From positions 1 through 15,124 of the forward strand of contig URCS01000044.1 in the NCBI GenBank assembly GCA_900546455.1: DNA of 15,124 bases. The letters run 5' to 3'. The notes under the pieces were generated by a model, which did not search any database, had not been told where the DNA came from, and was given only the letters and a program-made list of their open reading frames with translations. The DNA comes from an uncultured Collinsella sp. (GTDB lineage Bacteria; Actinomycetota; Coriobacteriia; Coriobacteriales; Coriobacteriaceae). The translations under genes and the position numbers were made by a program. This document shows positions 1 through 6,836 of this stretch, one piece after another. Every line of letters begins with the position of its first letter. The first letter of the stretch is position 1.

Positions 1-74
1 ACGACCACGAGCTCGCACGTCTCGCCAGCACGCAGGGCGGCAAGCGCCGCATTCACAACATCGAGCTTTTCCAT
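1..74 (-). CDS. 5' end of a possible XdhC/CoxI-like hydroxylase maturation protein (partial)
   Basis: Only the first 24 codons are inside the window; the gene continues beyond base 1. The ATG is the complement of 72-74, and the readable peptide begins MEKLDVVNAALAALRAGETC. A leading helix followed by 'L..G.......VV' resembles the start of XdhC/CoxI proteins, which insert or protect the sulfurated molybdenum cofactor of xanthine-dehydrogenase-type enzymes. The start lies 9 bases after the yqeB stop, with a GAAGGCGG ribosome binding site in the gap, so it is probably translated together with yqeB. The position next to yqeB suits a molybdenum hydroxylase accessory gene. The family call rests on very few residues and on context, so it is tentative; that a gene starts here is much surer. 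Confidence 0.45.
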   Translation of the reverse strand, partial: MEKLDVVNAALAALRAGETCELVV

Positions 75-83
75 TGCCGCCTT

Positions 84-878
84 CTATCCTCTAAAGATAT
101 CGGTGAGCATAGCGAGTGCCTCGAGCACGCCGCCGCCGACCGACGTCGCCTTGTCCGAAATGTAGTTGATATAGCTGGCATCGCCGCGCGGATCGACATC
201 GGCGCATTTAAAGCCCTCAGTCACCCGCACGCCGTTCGCCAAAAGCCCGCGCAGACAGCCATCGATCTGCGTGCACATGGGCGTATCGTCCGCGTAGCCA
301 ATCACGTCTCCGGCGCTCACGATGTCGCCGATTGCGCGGTCGGACCGAAACACGCCGGCGGCGGGGCTGTGGATAACGCGCTCCTTGCCATAGCCGGCGA
401 TCACGCCCGGCACGCCCGTGTTGGGCTGGGGCGAGCCCTGGGTGATGACACGGCCCAAAAAATGCCCGCGCATGGTCTCGACCACGGCGTCGCAATCGAC
501 CGGCGCGGTAAAGCCCGGCCCCACGGCGATGACGGTAGGCGCCATGGCGCGCGTGGTGCCCAGGTTGCGCTTGGCCAGAATCGCGTCGACCACAGCCGCG
601 GGTTTAAGCTCATCGAGCATCTTGGCCTGAGGGTCCACCACGACGGCAACATCCCCCGCTTGGGTAATCTCGAGCGCCTCTGCCGGCGTCTGCGCCAAGC
701 GAGCGCGAATGCCCTCGACCTGGACCTCGCCCAGACGAATAGCCTCGCAAAAACTGATTGTGCGGCGGATGCACGTGGGAACCGCGATATCGGCCATAAC
801 GACCGACACGCCGGCGTGCACCAAGCGAGCGGCGACACCCGTGGCGATATCGCCGGCGCCGCGAACATAAACGAGCAT
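84..878 (-). CDS. yqeB: YqeB-family selenium-dependent molybdenum hydroxylase accessory protein
   Basis: 264 aa, the usual length for the YqeB/EF2563 family, which accompanies selenium-dependent molybdenum hydroxylases; its exact biochemical step is not established. The N-terminus carries a dinucleotide-fold-like glycine motif (VRGAGDIATGVAARL, residues 5-19), followed by the family pattern P.CIRR.ISF.EA around residues 34-47. Later recognisable stretches are VIAVGPGF (about 116-123) and a conserved region ending in the HSPAAGVF segment (about 169-176). The ATG at 876-878 is preceded by a strong AGGGAGGTG about ten bases upstream. The next gene begins 9 bases after the stop, so both are probably in one transcript running out of the window. 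yqeC diverges on the other side. No in-frame TGA or frameshift is visible. Confidence 0.9.
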   Translation of the reverse strand: MLVYVRGAGDIATGVAARLVHAGVSVVMADIAVPTCIRRTISFCEAIRLGEVQVEGIRARLAQTPAEALEITQAGDVAVVVDPQAKMLDELKPAAVVDAILAKRNLGTTRAMAPTVIAVGPGFTAPVDCDAVVETMRGHFLGRVITQGSPQPNTGVPGVIAGYGKERVIHSPAAGVFRSDRAIGDIVSAGDVIGYADDTPMCTQIDGCLRGLLANGVRVTEGFKCADVDPRGDASYINYISDKATSVGGGVLEALAMLTDIFRG

Positions 879-910
879 TCCCGGGGCACCTCCCTGTGCT
901 ACGGTTTGAG

Positions 911-940
911 CAGAGCAAAAGCGGTTCGACCGCTACTCTG
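911..940. promoter_or_regulatory. Inverted repeat in the yqeB-yqeC divergent region
   Basis: Core AGCGGT-TCG-ACCGCT at 920-934 is a perfect 6-bp inverted repeat with a 3-base centre. It is framed by CAGAG (911-915) and CTCTG (936-940), a second, unevenly spaced inverted pair. It lies in the 102-bp gap between the divergent yqeB and yqeC starts, so it could be an operator for either gene, or a hairpin in the yqeB leader. No regulator can be assigned from sequence. Confidence 0.35.
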
Positions 941-961
941 ATGATTATTTATTATCACAGT

Positions 962-967
962 ATTATA
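962..967 (-). promoter_or_regulatory. Candidate -10 box for yqeB
   Basis: The minus strand reads TATAAT, a perfect -10 consensus, about 84 bases upstream of the yqeB ATG. The hexamer 17 bases further upstream (CCGTTT) is a poor -35 box. If used, the transcript would begin near 955 and carry the 911-940 inverted repeat in its leader. The same AT-rich stretch could also serve yqeC on the plus strand. Confidence 0.3.
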
Positions 968-980
968 CGGCGGTGAACAG

Positions 981-1718
981 ATGGAAACGGTTAGCGGCAA
1001 TCTTACCTCGGCGCTCAGGATCGAGCCGGGCATTACCGCGATTATCGGCAGCGGCGGCAAGTCGACGTTGCTCAAAACGCTGGGTCTTGAGCTCATGCGC
1101 GCTGGCGGCCGCGTGCTCCTCTGCACCACCACGCATATGCTTCCCGTTGCCGGCGTGCCATGGGACGGGTCGAATCGTCGCCTGGACGCCGCGCCTTGGA
1201 AGCCGGGCGCCTCGCATGTCCCCGGTTGCACCTGCGAGGCCTGCGCGGGCCTTGCACGCGGAGGCATCTGCCAGGCAGGCGTCTTGGACCCGGAGACAGG
1301 CAAGCTCTCCGCCCCCGCCGAGCCACTCGGCGGGCTGGCACAGCGCTTTGACTATGTGTTGGCCGAGGCAGACGGTAGCAAGCGACTCCCGCTCAAGGCG
1401 CATGCCGCCTGGGAGCCGGTAATTCCCGCCGGCACGGCCAACGTCATCTGGCTCGTCGGCGCCTCGGGACTCAGCAAGCCCATCAACGAAGCCGTCCACC
1501 GCCCCGAGCTCTTTTGCGAGCGTTGCGGCTGCGAGCCCACCGACGCTGCCACCCCAGAGCGCGTCGCCATGGTGCTCAATGCCGAGCTGCGAATGCTGAA
1601 CCTCAACAATGCCCGCATCATGCTCAACCAAGTCGACACGCTTGCCGACCCAACGATGGCAGATTGCTTCGAGGCAGCCCTCGGCAGCCCCATCGTCGCC
1701 ACCAGCCTCAAGGGGTAG
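981..1718 (+). CDS. yqeC: YqeC-family putative selenium-dependent hydroxylase accessory protein (P-loop)
   Basis: 245 aa. The N-terminus has a P-loop (GSGGKST, residues 23-29) expected to bind a nucleotide, then the TTTH motif (49-52), and the family hallmark EADGSKRLPLKAH (129-141). Together these mark YqeC, a protein co-inherited with selenium-dependent molybdenum hydroxylases whose exact activity is unknown. The start is chosen because the P-loop follows soon after it and GGCGGTGA lies just upstream. The gene is on the opposite strand to the rest of the cluster, divergent from yqeB and convergent with the hydantoinase. Its TAG stop (1716-1718) lies inside the left arm of the large inverted repeat at 1713-1817. 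Unusual for my picture of the family is a cysteine cluster (C83, C85, C88, C97 and C179, C182, C184), which could bind a metal. Confidence 0.88.
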   Translation: METVSGNLTSALRIEPGITAIIGSGGKSTLLKTLGLELMRAGGRVLLCTTTHMLPVAGVPWDGSNRRLDAAPWKPGASHVPGCTCEACAGLARGGICQAGVLDPETGKLSAPAEPLGGLAQRFDYVLAEADGSKRLPLKAHAAWEPVIPAGTANVIWLVGASGLSKPINEAVHRPELFCERCGCEPTDAATPERVAMVLNAELRMLNLNNARIMLNQVDTLADPTMADCFEAALGSPIVATSLKG

Positions 1719-1817
1719 CTAATTTGGGACGGGGCTCTTTTAGCTACCCCATGTTGAGAGAAAAATCATCAGGCAGGCAAGGGTAGCTAAAAGAGCCCCG
1801 TCCCAAATTAGCTACCC
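1713..1817. repeat. Large perfect inverted repeat between convergent genes
   Basis: Left arm 1713-1749 and right arm 1781-1817 are perfect reverse complements over 37 bases, separated by 31 bases. Each arm is itself bounded by a short inverted pair, GGGTAGCTA at one end and TAGCTACCC at the other, around a G-rich/T-rich core. As RNA from either strand it would form a very long hairpin, so it can act as a bidirectional transcription barrier between yqeC and the hydantoinase. The nested organisation also fits a small palindromic dispersed element or miniature mobile unit. Confidence 0.95.
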
Positions 1818-1831
1818 TGGCGGCCTTCCTG

Positions 1832-3199
1832 CTAGCGGGGGACGTAGCGGCCGGGTTGGGCTCCGGTGGGCTCGCCGTCGCGTGCCACCAGCACGCCGTT
1901 CACAAACACGACCTTGGCGCGGCCATGTGCCCCAAAACCCTCGAGCGGCGTGTAGTCCACAGCTTGATGCTGTGTCGCGGCACTGATTGTCCAGCGCGCT
2001 TTGGGATCCCACACGCACACATCGGCATCGGCGCCCTCGGCAAGACAGCCCTTGCGCGGGTACATGCCAAACACGCGCGCCGGGTTCTCGCTCATCAAGC
2101 GGCACAGATCCTCGGGGCCCAGCTGGCCCTCAAAGCTCGTGGCAATCGCGACGGGACGATGTTCCACGCCGGGCCCGCCGTTGGGAATCGCGCGGAAATC
2201 GTCGCGCCCGCGGTCCTTTTGCCCGTGCAGGTTAAAGCTGCAATGATCGGTCGCAATCGTATCGATCTCGCCGGCCACAAGCGCCTCGCGTAGCGCGGCA
2301 CGGTCACCGGCATGGCGCAGCGGCGGGCTCATCACATACTTGGCACCCGCAAAGCCGTCCTCGCCCTGCTCCAAGTAGCAAGTATCGTCGAGCATCAGAT
2401 ACTGAGGGCAGGTCTCGACATAGATGTTCTTCTGCCCGCGCGCTTTGGCGGCGCGGATGGCCTCGAGCCCCAGCTTGGTCGAAAGGTGCACCACGTTGAC
2501 CGGTGCGTCGCCGGCCAGGTGCGCCAGATACAGCAGACGGCTCACCGCCTCGGCCTCGCACACGTCCGGACGGCTGAGCGCATGGCCCTCGGGTCCATGA
2601 ATCCCTCGCTCGTACACGCGCTTCTGCAGTTCATTCACCAGCGTGCCGTTCTCGCAATGCACGCACAGTATGCCGCCAATATGTTTGAGCTCCTCGAGCA
2701 CCTCGAGTGTCTCGGCATCGTCCAAGCGCAGGTGGTCATAGGCAAAGTAGGTCTTAAACGACGACACGCCCGCCTCGCGCATGGCCGAAAGATCGGCGCG
2801 GTTGCGCTCGTTCCACTCGGCGAGTGCCATATGAAAGGCGTAGTTGGCCGTGCAGGTTCCGCCGGCGCGGCGATGCCACTCGGCCAAGGCATCGGGCATG
2901 GTCACGCCGCGATCGGCCGTCGCGTAGTCCACGATGGTCGTCGTGCCGCCGCAGGCAGCTGCGCGCGTGCCGGTCTCAAAGCTATCGGCTGTCCAATCCA
3001 TGCCGGTCCAGCACTGCATGTGCGTGTGGCCGTCGATAAAGCCGGGAAACACCCAGCAGCCCGCGGCGTCCTCGACGGTATCGCCCTCGGCCGGCTCAAT
3101 CGCCGCGGCGATCCGCACGATCTTATCGCCATCCATGGCAAGATCGGCGCGGCGAAGCCCCTGGGGCGTCACGAGCGCGCCGTTTTTGATGATGATCAT
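1832..3199 (-). CDS. hyuA: Hydantoinase / dihydropyrimidinase-type amidohydrolase
   Basis: 455 aa, normal for D-hydantoinase/dihydropyrimidinase enzymes, which open cyclic ureides such as hydantoins to N-carbamoyl amino acids. The binuclear metal site is complete: H58 and H60 in DGHTHM, the carbamylatable K149 in SSFKTYFAYD, H181 in CVHCENG, H238 in VVHLSTK and D318 in ATDHCSF. The position matches E. coli ygeZ/hyuA in the yge cluster, where it is thought to act on a purine-derived or ureide intermediate; the true substrate cannot be read from sequence. The ATG has AAGGAG upstream, and this site overlaps the TAA of the mocA-like gene 9 bases away, so the two are translationally coupled. The stop lies 15 bases from the large inverted repeat, its likely terminator. 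Confidence 0.93.
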   Translation of the reverse strand: MIIIKNGALVTPQGLRRADLAMDGDKIVRIAAAIEPAEGDTVEDAAGCWVFPGFIDGHTHMQCWTGMDWTADSFETGTRAAACGGTTTIVDYATADRGVTMPDALAEWHRRAGGTCTANYAFHMALAEWNERNRADLSAMREAGVSSFKTYFAYDHLRLDDAETLEVLEELKHIGGILCVHCENGTLVNELQKRVYERGIHGPEGHALSRPDVCEAEAVSRLLYLAHLAGDAPVNVVHLSTKLGLEAIRAAKARGQKNIYVETCPQYLMLDDTCYLEQGEDGFAGAKYVMSPPLRHAGDRAALREALVAGEIDTIATDHCSFNLHGQKDRGRDDFRAIPNGGPGVEHRPVAIATSFEGQLGPEDLCRLMSENPARVFGMYPRKGCLAEGADADVCVWDPKARWTISAATQHQAVDYTPLEGFGAHGRAKVVFVNGVLVARDGEPTGAQPGRYVPR

Positions 3200-3208
3200 A
3201 ATTGCTCC

Positions 3209-3823
3209 TTATTGATTGATGCTGTTGGCCACGCGATCAAAATACGAGCAGGCGGCGATATGCTCCGTTATGCGTCGCTGTCCCTTGGCGGTATCGACGT
3301 CCCACAGCTCGTAGGCACGCGCCTCGACCAGCACCACGTCAATACGGTCCTTGAGGATCGAACCGCCGCCGTCCTTGCCCTCAAGACGCATGAGCGCATC
3401 GAACAGTTCCGCCGGAAAGAGCACCGGGCTCGAAGGCTCACCGTTGCACGCAAGACGCACCGGATGCTTGCGGCCACGTTCGTCAAATGCACGAACCATA
3501 GCCTCAAAAGAATCCGAACTCACGAGCGGCTGGTCGCCCGGCAAAAAGAGGCAACCTTTCCAGTTGCGTTCGACTCCCCACGAAAGGCCCGCACGGACGC
3601 TTTCGCTGCGCAGCTCGCCATCGTGCAGCACGCACGGGCAATGCTTGTCCTCGCAAATCTGAGCGACCTCGGGCCAACGCGTCGAAACCACGACGTCAAA
3701 GCCCCGGGGAACCGAATCGATGGTCCGGGCAATCAGCGGCTCGCCATAGATATCGGCAAGCATCTTGTTAGAGCCAAACCGCTTGCCCTCGCCCGAAGCC
3801 ATAATGACGCATCCAAGTTTCAT
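3209..3823 (-). CDS. mocA: MobA/MocA-like molybdopterin nucleotidyltransferase
   Basis: 204 aa. The start is placed at the ATG 3821-3823 because GGGGAGG stands just upstream and the family motif follows at once (MKLGCVIMASGEGKRFGSNK). A longer reading from 3922 would add 33 residues without similarity or a ribosome binding site. The signature is the MobA-type nucleotide loop (AS.EGKRFGSNK) and the metal-binding GDQPLV segment near residue 100. Members of this branch (MocA/YgfJ) attach CMP to molybdopterin to give the dinucleotide cofactor of xanthine-dehydrogenase-type hydroxylases. The gene sits in the yge/yqe context like E. coli ygfJ and is immediately followed by the hydantoinase. The HP dipeptide often seen in the GHPVLF motif is replaced here by SSPVLF. 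Confidence 0.85.
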   Translation of the reverse strand: MKLGCVIMASGEGKRFGSNKMLADIYGEPLIARTIDSVPRGFDVVVSTRWPEVAQICEDKHCPCVLHDGELRSESVRAGLSWGVERNWKGCLFLPGDQPLVSSDSFEAMVRAFDERGRKHPVRLACNGEPSSPVLFPAELFDALMRLEGKDGGGSILKDRIDVVLVEARAYELWDVDTAKGQRRITEHIAACSYFDRVANSINQ

Positions 3824-3910
3824 GGTGATACCTCCCCTGAAACCATCGTACCCATAACTCGCGCCGCGGGCATCTACATCGAAAGCGCTTATCCCGCACG
3901 CCCGCGATGC

Positions 3911-3949
3911 AAAAAGGGGCACCCCGCCGGTTGGCAGAGCGCCCCCTTT
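3911..3949 (-). terminator. Probable rho-independent terminator of ygeW
   Basis: Read on the minus strand, an AAAGGGGGC arm, a GC-rich loop and a GTGCCCC arm are followed by a run of T, starting 24 bases after the ygeW stop. It would separate the ygeX-ygeY-ygeW transcript from mocA-hyuA, so the latter pair probably has its own promoter in 3824-3910. One extra G in the first arm makes the stem imperfect. Confidence 0.6.
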
Positions 3950-3972
3950 ACATGGCTTACCTCAACCCGGCT

Positions 3973-5175
3973 TTAGGCCTGGAACCAACGGGCGGTGTTG
4001 CGCTCGTCGAGGGCCTTGAGGGTAGCGGCGGGATCGGCAACCTTCTGCAGGAACATCATGGCTGCGATGGCGTACGGCTTGTAGCTGGCCTCCTTGTACA
4101 TGCCCACGCGGTGCATGTCGAAGACGTCGGCGTTGACCTCGCCGTGCTCGCAGGAGACACCGGAGATGTCGGCGGGCAGCGGGTGCATAAAGATGGTGTC
4201 CTGGCCGTTGGCAGTCTTCTCCATGAGCTCGGTCGTGGAGCACCAATCCTGATGGGTGGCGTTCTGAGCGAGCAGCTCCTTCTCGAGCGCAGCGATGCCG
4301 GCGTCGTCGCCCTCGGCGTACAGGTTGGTACGCTTCTCCATGGCGGCAAACGGAGCCCAGCTCTTGGGGATCACAATGTCGGCGCCTTCGAAGGCCTCGG
4401 CCATGGTGTTGACCTGCTTAAAGGTGGTGCCGGACTCGGCGGCATAGCCCTTGGCGCGCTCGACGACCTCGGGCATGAGGTCGTAGCCCTCGGGGTGAGC
4501 CAGGGTGACGTCCATGCCAAAACGGGGCAGCAGGCTGATCAGCGACTGCGGGCAGGACAGCGGCTTGCCGTAAGAGGGCGAATAGGCCCAGGTAACGGCA
4601 ACCTTCTTGCCCTTGAGGTTCTCAAGGCCGCCAAACTCGTTGATGAGGTAGAGCATGTCGGCAGAAGACTGCGTGGGGTGGTCGGAGTCGGACTGCAGGG
4701 AGATGAGCGTGGGACGGTGATCCAGAACGCCGTCCTCGTAGGCCTGCTGTACGGACTCGGAGACCTCGGCCATGTAGGCGTCGCCCTTGCCGATGTACAT
4801 GTCGTCGCGGATGCCGATGACGTCGGCCATGAAGGAGATCATGGTAGCGGTCTCGCGGACGGTCTCGCCGTGAGCGATCTGGGACTTCTTCTCGTCCAGG
4901 TCCTGCAGCTCAAGGCCGAGCAGGTTGGCGGCCTTAGAGAAGGAGAAGCGCGTACGGGTGGAGTTGTCGCGGAACAGCGAGACGGCAAGACCGGAGTCGA
5001 AGATCTTGGACGAAACGTTGTTCTCACGCAGCTCGCGCAGGGCGTCGGCGACGATGTAGAGCGCCTTAAGCTCATCGGTGGTCTTGTCCCAGGTGTGCAG
5101 GAAGTCGCTGCCGTACATACCCTTAAAATCGAGGCCGTTCAGCTGCTCGACGAGCTCGGTAAACTTAGCGTCCAT
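3973..5175 (-). CDS. ygeW: YgeW knotted carbamoyltransferase
   Basis: 400 aa, close to E. coli YgeW (about 396). The ATG at 5173-5175 is chosen over a 62-residue N-terminal extension because AAAGGA precedes it and the family N-terminus follows. Carbamoyl-phosphate binding is shown by FRDNSTRTRF (about 82-91, the S-T-R-T-R loop); DSDHPTQSSAD and HPLPADI further on match the second substrate and phosphate regions of the transcarbamylase family. YgeW proteins are trefoil-knotted carbamoyltransferases of undefined substrate, associated with YgeX and YgeY. In a catabolic direction the enzyme could release carbamoyl phosphate from a carbamoylated diaminopropionate-like intermediate; that is inference. 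It lies 201 bases downstream of ygeY, with a hairpin in the gap, and ends at a good terminator. Confidence 0.93.
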   Translation of the reverse strand: MDAKFTELVEQLNGLDFKGMYGSDFLHTWDKTTDELKALYIVADALRELRENNVSSKIFDSGLAVSLFRDNSTRTRFSFSKAANLLGLELQDLDEKKSQIAHGETVRETATMISFMADVIGIRDDMYIGKGDAYMAEVSESVQQAYEDGVLDHRPTLISLQSDSDHPTQSSADMLYLINEFGGLENLKGKKVAVTWAYSPSYGKPLSCPQSLISLLPRFGMDVTLAHPEGYDLMPEVVERAKGYAAESGTTFKQVNTMAEAFEGADIVIPKSWAPFAAMEKRTNLYAEGDDAGIAALEKELLAQNATHQDWCSTTELMEKTANGQDTIFMHPLPADISGVSCEHGEVNADVFDMHRVGMYKEASYKPYAIAAMMFLQKVADPAATLKALDERNTARWFQA

Positions 5176-5329
5176 GGAAATGTCCTTTCTAAAGATGAAA
5201 CGATCGCAATGAGTAGATGTGCTCCGCCATGCGCGTGTGGCTAGAACATGCAGAGCACCATGACGAGGACCCGCCACCGTTGAGGAAGCATGGGAGATAA
5301 CGACCGCGGGCCCCAAGTCAACAGGGGGT

Positions 5330-5354
5330 GCCGGGGACACGAGCGGCCCCCGGC
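5330..5354 (-). other. GC-rich hairpin in the ygeY-ygeW gap
   Basis: GCCGGGG (5330-5336) and CCCCGGC (5348-5354) form a perfect 7-bp stem with an 11-base loop, 23 bases after the ygeY stop. There is no T run, so it is better read as an mRNA-stabilising, processing or attenuating hairpin than as a complete terminator. Confidence 0.5.
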
Positions 5355-5376
5355 TCAACAAAATCGAGGAATGGGA

Positions 5377-6762
5377 CTAATCGATCTTGTTGTTGGTCAG
5401 ACCGGCGCGGAACACGGTGGCATCGCCATCGGCCTGGCTCGGATCGTAGAGGTTCAGGGCAGCCACGTACATGGCGGCAGCGGTGACCAGGTCGTCCTTG
5501 TAGGTGACCTCGTTGGGAGCGTGAGCCTGAGACTCGGCACCCGGGCCAAAGCCCACGCAGGGGATGCCGTAGCGGCCCTGGATGGAAACGCAGTTCGTGG
5601 AGAAGGTCCACTTGTCGCACAGCGGGCGACCGGTGCGCTTGTCCATGCTGGGCTCGCAGCCGATGCGCTCGTCACCAAACATGGCCTTGTGGGCGTCGAC
5701 GAGGGCCTTGACGTGCGGAGCGGTCTCCTTGTTGATCCACGTGGGGAAGTAAGCCTCGGTCTCGTAGACCTCGCCGGTCCAGGACGGACGGTCGTACATG
5801 TACATGGAGACCTTCACGTCGTCGCCGTACTTCTTGGCGGCCGGCAGGTTGCGGATCTCGTCCAGGCAGGACTCCCAGGTCTCACCGGCGGTCATGCGAC
5901 GGTCGATGGAGATGGCGCAGGAGTCAGCGACAGCGCAGCGGCTGGGACTGGTGTAGAAGATCTGGCTGACGGTGCAGGTGCCGCGGCCCAGGAAGCGGGC
6001 ATCCTCGAAGTGCTCGGGGTTGTACTTGGGGTCGAGCATCTTGACGAGACCCTTGATGTCGGTCGACTCGTCGCAGCCGTTGTTGTTGAGAGCGCGGACG
6101 TCGGCGATGATGTCGGCCATCTTGTAGATGGCGTTGTCGCCGCGGTCGGGAGCGGAGCCGTGGCAGGAGGTGCCGTGAACGTCGACGCGGATCTCCATGC
6201 GGCCGCGGTGACCGCGATAGATGCCGCCGTCGGTGGGCTCGGTGGAAATGACGAACTCGGGCTTAATGCCGTCCTTGTTGTAGATGTACTGCCAGCACAT
6301 GCCGTCGCAGTCCTCTTCCTGGACGGTGCCGACGACCATGATCTTGTAACCCTCGGGGATGAGGCCCATGTCCTTCATCATCTTGGCAGCGTAGGTAGCG
6401 GAAGCCATGCCGCCCTCCTGGTCAGAGCCGCCGCGGCCGTAGATGATCTCGTCGGTCTCGTAGCCCTCATAGGGATCGGCGTCCCAGTTCTCAATGTTGC
6501 CGATGCCGACGGTGTCGATGTGGGAGTCGATGGCGATAATCTTGTCGCCCTCGCCCATAAAGCCCATGACGTTGCCCAGGCCGTCGACCTTGACCTCGTC
6601 ATAGCCAAGGCTCTCCATCTCGGCCTTGATGCAGGCAACAACCTCACCCTCCTCGCAGGACTCAGAGGGATGGCTAATCATTGCGCGAAGAAAACGCGTC
6701 ATATCAGCACGGTGGGACTCAGCAGCAGCCTTGATAGCGTCGAAATCGAGTTCTTTAGCCAT
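5377..6762 (-). CDS. ygeY: YgeY-family selenium-metabolism-linked hydrolase (M20 metallopeptidase fold)
   Basis: 461 aa. The M20 dizinc site is intact: H81 and D83 in DSHIDTV, D114 in GGSDQEGG, E149/E150 (catalytic base and ligand) in QEED, E175 in STEPT, and H414 in SQAHAPNE. The dimerisation-type insert carries the conserved HGTSCHGSAPD segment near residues 196-206. YgeY proteins hydrolyse an amide or carbamoyl-type bond in the same pathway as YgeW and YgeX; the substrate is unknown. The ATG at 6760-6762 is preceded by GAAAGG. It follows ygeX by 74 bases, with a hairpin between, and the two are very likely co-transcribed. Confidence 0.94.
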   Translation of the reverse strand: MAKELDFDAIKAAAESHRADMTRFLRAMISHPSESCEEGEVVACIKAEMESLGYDEVKVDGLGNVMGFMGEGDKIIAIDSHIDTVGIGNIENWDADPYEGYETDEIIYGRGGSDQEGGMASATYAAKMMKDMGLIPEGYKIMVVGTVQEEDCDGMCWQYIYNKDGIKPEFVISTEPTDGGIYRGHRGRMEIRVDVHGTSCHGSAPDRGDNAIYKMADIIADVRALNNNGCDESTDIKGLVKMLDPKYNPEHFEDARFLGRGTCTVSQIFYTSPSRCAVADSCAISIDRRMTAGETWESCLDEIRNLPAAKKYGDDVKVSMYMYDRPSWTGEVYETEAYFPTWINKETAPHVKALVDAHKAMFGDERIGCEPSMDKRTGRPLCDKWTFSTNCVSIQGRYGIPCVGFGPGAESQAHAPNEVTYKDDLVTAAAMYVAALNLYDPSQADGDATVFRAGLTNNKID

Positions 6763-6802
6763 TGTTCATAACCTTTCAAACGAAGGAATCTACCTGTGAG
6801 GT

Positions 6803-6829
6803 GGCGGAGCGATACCTATTTACTCCGCC
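6803..6829 (-). other. Hairpin in the ygeX-ygeY gap
   Basis: GGCGGAG (6803-6809) and CTCCGCC (6823-6829) make a perfect 7-bp stem with a 13-base loop, 7 bases after the ygeX stop on the minus strand. It has no T run, and the ygeY ribosome binding site lies just beyond it. It may set relative expression of ygeX and ygeY by processing or partial termination. Confidence 0.5.
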
Positions 6830-6836
6830 CCAACGA

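Noticed and set aside
2312..3976. 554-codon plus-strand open frame over the hydantoinase and mocA genes
   Set aside because: It is antisense to two genes with complete catalytic motifs and coupled ribosome binding sites; a GC-rich shadow frame.
3907..6771. Two long plus-strand frames over ygeW and ygeY
   Set aside because: Gly/Val/Leu/Asp-monotonous translations, antisense to well-recognised enzymes; typical of mirror frames in GC-rich genes.
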